Origin: CAZVVT01 sp964630595 | GTDB lineage: Bacteria > Chlamydiota > Chlamydiia > Chlamydiales > VFKH01 | NCBI GenBank assembly: GCA_964630595.1 | Contig: CAZVVT010000001.1 | Coordinates: forward strand, 62,001-126,000 | DNA length: 64,000 nucleotides | Direction: 5' to 3' | Shown: positions 61,571 through 64,000 of the stretch, one piece after another | Layout of the letters: every line of letters starts with the position of its first letter | Numbering within the stretch: position 1 is the stretch's first letter | Notes under the pieces: generated by a model | The model's database searches: none | What the model was told of the DNA's origin: nothing | The model's input: only the letters and a program-made list of their open reading frames with translations | Position numbers and translations under genes: made by a program

Positions 61571-62165
61571 GTTTTCTCTCCTCGATCTTCTTTTTGGCCA
61601 CCTTTGCCCGCGCTACAGCAGCTAATTGCTGGTCGCTTAGGAAGGTTTTGATTTGACGAATCAGCTCTTTTGTACGGGGAATCAAAATCTTTTCAAAGAG
61701 ATTTACACGAATCGAAACTTCTCGCAGTTCTTTTTCAATCACATCCCTTTTTTCCTGTGCAACCTGCACCAAAATTTCCGCTCTTTTGCACTCGCGCACA
61801 ATGACAACCAGCCCATCCACAAAGGGCTCTGTGACCAAAAGAGAGTATTCTAAAGGGGCAAACTCGAGCGCCTCTAATTTAGGGATCTCTACCCCCGCCA
61901 CATTCTCATAAGTCTTCGTGAGAACTGTCACCTCTGCCATCTTTTCCGAAGGAAAACCCAACTCCGTTTGCAGCAAGGGTGCTGCTTGCGCTACCAGACT
62001 CTCCTTTGCATGGAAATCGCTTTCTAAAATCACAATCTCTGCACGAACTTCCATGCTCTGCGCTTGCAGCATCGCTTTCTTCAGTTGCAGCGTTGGAAGA
62101 TACTTTTCCAACTGCCCCAGACGGACCTGCTGATCACGAAGTTCGGTTTTAGAGAGTTTAGGCAT
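61560..62165 (-). CDS. atpD: V-type ATP synthase subunit D (central stalk)
   Basis: 201 residues, nearly all coiled-coil helix at both ends (KLSKTELRDQQVRLGQLEKYLPTLQLKKAML; RVNLFEKILIPRTKELIRQIKTFLSDQ). Forms the rotating shaft between the A3B3 head and the ring. The start ATG overlaps the stop of subunit B by 8 bases. Confidence 0.95.
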   Translation of the reverse strand: MPKLSKTELRDQQVRLGQLEKYLPTLQLKKAMLQAQSMEVRAEIVILESDFHAKESLVAQAAPLLQTELGFPSEKMAEVTVLTKTYENVAGVEIPKLEALEFAPLEYSLLVTEPFVDGLVVIVRECKRAEILVQVAQEKRDVIEKELREVSIRVNLFEKILIPRTKELIRQIKTFLSDQQLAAVARAKVAKKKIEERKLAH

Positions 62166-63459
62166 GGGGCCAGTACTTATCGATTAAGGTCTGTTTAATC
62201 CCTACCTCATCCGAGGCAAAGCATTCCGCAAGAAGCTTCCAACCCAAATCAAGCGCCTTTTCCAGGGGCAAGTTGACCTGTAAGTCCATCATCTGCTCTT
62301 CAAAGCGGTGGGAAAACTGCAGCAGTTTTTCATCCCACTTCGAGAGCTTAAAGCCCATCGCCTGTCGCTCGCGGGCCTTCTTAGAGTCGGCGTAGAGGCG
62401 AATCATGTTATTGGCTAAGTCGCCATGATCTTCGCGCGTCACCTTCCCAATCACCTGCTGCTTCAAACGAGACAATGAGCCAAAGGGATCGATAGCTCCA
62501 TCGTGGAGATAGAACTGCCCCTCTGTAATATAGCCGGTGTTATCGGGCACGGGGTGGGTCACATCGCCGCCGGGCATCGTTGTCACGGCCACAATCGTGA
62601 TTGATCCACCCGCATCGATGTCCACCGCCTTTTCATAGCGAGAGGCCAAGTCCGAATAGAGTGATCCGGGATAACCACGGTTGGCAGGCACTTGGTCCAT
62701 GGTGATGGCAATCTCTTTAATGGAGTCGGCGAAAGCGGTCATATCCGTCATCAAGACAAGCACATCCTTGCCCTCGATGGCGAACTGTTCTGCACAAGCC
62801 AACGCCATATCGGGCGCTAAAATGCACTCCACAGCAGGGTCTACGGCACGGTGGATGAACATCACCGTCTTTTCCATCGAGCCGGATTGCTCCGCGTTAT
62901 CGATAAAAGCTTGCATGTCGGCGAAGGTCAAACCCATGCCAGCAATGATCACAATCTGCGCATCGGTTTGGTTGGCAATGCGCATCAAAAGCTGGTTGTA
63001 GGGCTCTCCTGGAAGGGAAAAGATCGGAATCTTCTGCGATTTGACAAGGCAGTTGAACATGTCGATCATCGGGATGTTCGTGCGCACCATCTGCTTGGGC
63101 ACAATCCTTTTCACGGGATTGAAGGAGGGCGTTTCGACAGGAATGGCGTTGCCAACTACCTGTGGGCCCGAATCGATGGGCACACCTGCGCCGTTGAAGC
63201 GGCGACCGAGGAGCTGTTTGCCAAAGGTCACCTGCATGGGACGTTTGAGGAAGGTTACACGGTCACCCGTACTTAAACCCCTTGTTCCTCCAAACACCTG
63301 CAGCGTTGCCTCTTCACCATCGATGCGCAAAACAGAGGCTAGCCCTCTTTTTCCGGAAGCCTGCTCAACAACAGCGAGCTCTCCCATGAAGGGGCCTGTT
63401 GCTGTCACCGTGATGAGGTTTCCGCGCAAATCATTGATTCGATCGTAAATTTTCTTCAT
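62158..63459 (-). CDS. atpB: V-type ATP synthase subunit B
   Basis: 433 residues, the normal length. Non-catalytic head subunit: IPIFSLPGEPYNQLLMRIA in place of a true P-loop, YSDLASRYEKAVDIDAGGSITIVAVTTMPGGD, and an intact C-terminal helical domain. Overlaps atpA by 4 bases. Confidence 0.97.
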   Translation of the reverse strand: MKKIYDRINDLRGNLITVTATGPFMGELAVVEQASGKRGLASVLRIDGEEATLQVFGGTRGLSTGDRVTFLKRPMQVTFGKQLLGRRFNGAGVPIDSGPQVVGNAIPVETPSFNPVKRIVPKQMVRTNIPMIDMFNCLVKSQKIPIFSLPGEPYNQLLMRIANQTDAQIVIIAGMGLTFADMQAFIDNAEQSGSMEKTVMFIHRAVDPAVECILAPDMALACAEQFAIEGKDVLVLMTDMTAFADSIKEIAITMDQVPANRGYPGSLYSDLASRYEKAVDIDAGGSITIVAVTTMPGGDVTHPVPDNTGYITEGQFYLHDGAIDPFGSLSRLKQQVIGKVTREDHGDLANNMIRLYADSKKARERQAMGFKLSKWDEKLLQFSHRFEEQMMDLQVNLPLEKALDLGWKLLAECFASDEVGIKQTLIDKYWPHA

Positions 63460-64000
63460 GCGATTTCCTCACCGATTTTCTGCATCATCTGCTTGTATGG
63501 ATCGCTTTCGAAGGCGATGAAGTTCATGTTCTTGATTTCGTTTTGCAACTTTAAGAAGAAGGCGCGCGCCTCATCGTGCGTGGCAAAGGCAAAATGTTTG
63601 TCTACAATACGACTGATGAGGGTAAAGAGCGGAATCTGCCGTTTGAGCGGGCAGTAGGCATCTTCCTTGTCGAAGGCGTTCTGCTGTAGATAGGAGAAGT
63701 CGTAGAGCTCTGCTTTTAAATAGGTCACCATATCATCGATGGAAATCCCCTCTTCACCGACGACCTCCATGCGCTTGCCAATCTCTTTTCCGACCTTAAG
63801 GAGGCGCGCTGTTTTGGCCACCATGTCGCGCCAGCCACGTACTTGTGAGGAAAGCTGCGCACCCACCCCATCGACATACTTAGACCAAGAGATGATGGGG
63901 TCGATAGCGGGATAGCGGCGTGAGTCGGAGCGCTCGCGAGATAGCCCCAAAAAGGCGCCGACAACAGCGAGAGTAGCCTGCGTAACGGGCTCTTCGAAGT
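63456..64000 (-). CDS. atpA: V-type ATP synthase subunit A, C-terminal part
   Basis: The frame is open through the right edge of the window; about 180 residues of the C-terminus are present. FEEPVTQATLAVVGAFLGLSRERSDSRRYPAIDPIISWSKY is typical of the catalytic subunit after the nucleotide-binding domain; the helical C-terminal domain follows (LPLTL-type region, here DFSYLQQNAFDKEDAYCPLKRQ). The Walker A region lies outside the window. Confidence 0.96.
   Translation of the reverse strand, partial: FEEPVTQATLAVVGAFLGLSRERSDSRRYPAIDPIISWSKYVDGVGAQLSSQVRGWRDMVAKTARLLKVGKEIGKRMEVVGEEGISIDDMVTYLKAELYDFSYLQQNAFDKEDAYCPLKRQIPLFTLISRIVDKHFAFATHDEARAFFLKLQNEIKNMNFIAFESDPYKQMMQKIGEEIA

Overview
The window looks like a chromosomal segment of an environmental (Chlamydia-like) member of the Chlamydiae. 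The main evidence is gene order. A V-type ATPase operon (atpA-B-D-I-K, partial at the right edge) lies near valS and a PknD-type kinase, as in Chlamydia. FabI of the plant/chlamydial type sits beside an RluA-family synthase. An exonuclease is followed by mqnD of the futalosine menaquinone route, and two CNNM/CBS proteins lie in tandem. Base composition by eye is a little above half G+C. One run of 100 N (10459-10558) marks a break in the assembly.

Layout. 1-8829: MFS tail, PEP synthase, a beta-barrel protein, then an unusual cluster (secreted protein, BtaA-like aminocarboxypropyl transferase, TauD-type dioxygenase, adenylate kinase with a signal peptide, FkbM methyltransferase, homospermidine synthase). 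8904-17696: a 41-residue repeat protein, a hydrolase/S9 peptidase pair, a flavoprotein, a proline-rich lipase with the look of an effector, and a queuosine-precursor transporter. 17711-32857: MFS and dicarboxylate transporters, four glycosyltransferases or related enzymes, CNNM proteins, a FtsB/DivIC-like protein next to a SpoIID protein, ruvB, and glycerol use (glpK-glpD). 32872-39790: SRP RNA, two very large helical paralogues, and a long palindromic repeat. 39786-46671: GT9, RluA, fabI, then a tightly coupled operon (FliO-like, small lipoprotein, exonuclease, mqnD), a DUF1207 barrel, a membrane LRR protein and tRNA-Leu. 46710-57695: a second copy of the palindromic repeat, two small membrane proteins, pknD, a Nudix hydrolase, valS, two tandem paralogues, acylphosphatase, DAHP synthase and a U-box/RING-like protein. 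57936-64000: lipoprotein, small membrane protein, TauE/SafE and the V-ATPase.

The genome is compact. Genes within operons often overlap by 4 bases, and most convergent pairs overlap at their 3' ends; the convergent pairs that do not overlap are mostly separated by structured DNA. Against this housekeeping background stand host-interaction candidates: five unrelated proteins that share the N-terminus Met-Ala-Ala-Ala-(Gly/Ala), the lipase, the LRR protein and the U-box protein. The most distinctive sequence object is the 166-167 bp palindromic element at 39622-39787 and 46710-46876, whose two copies differ by paired, compensating substitutions.
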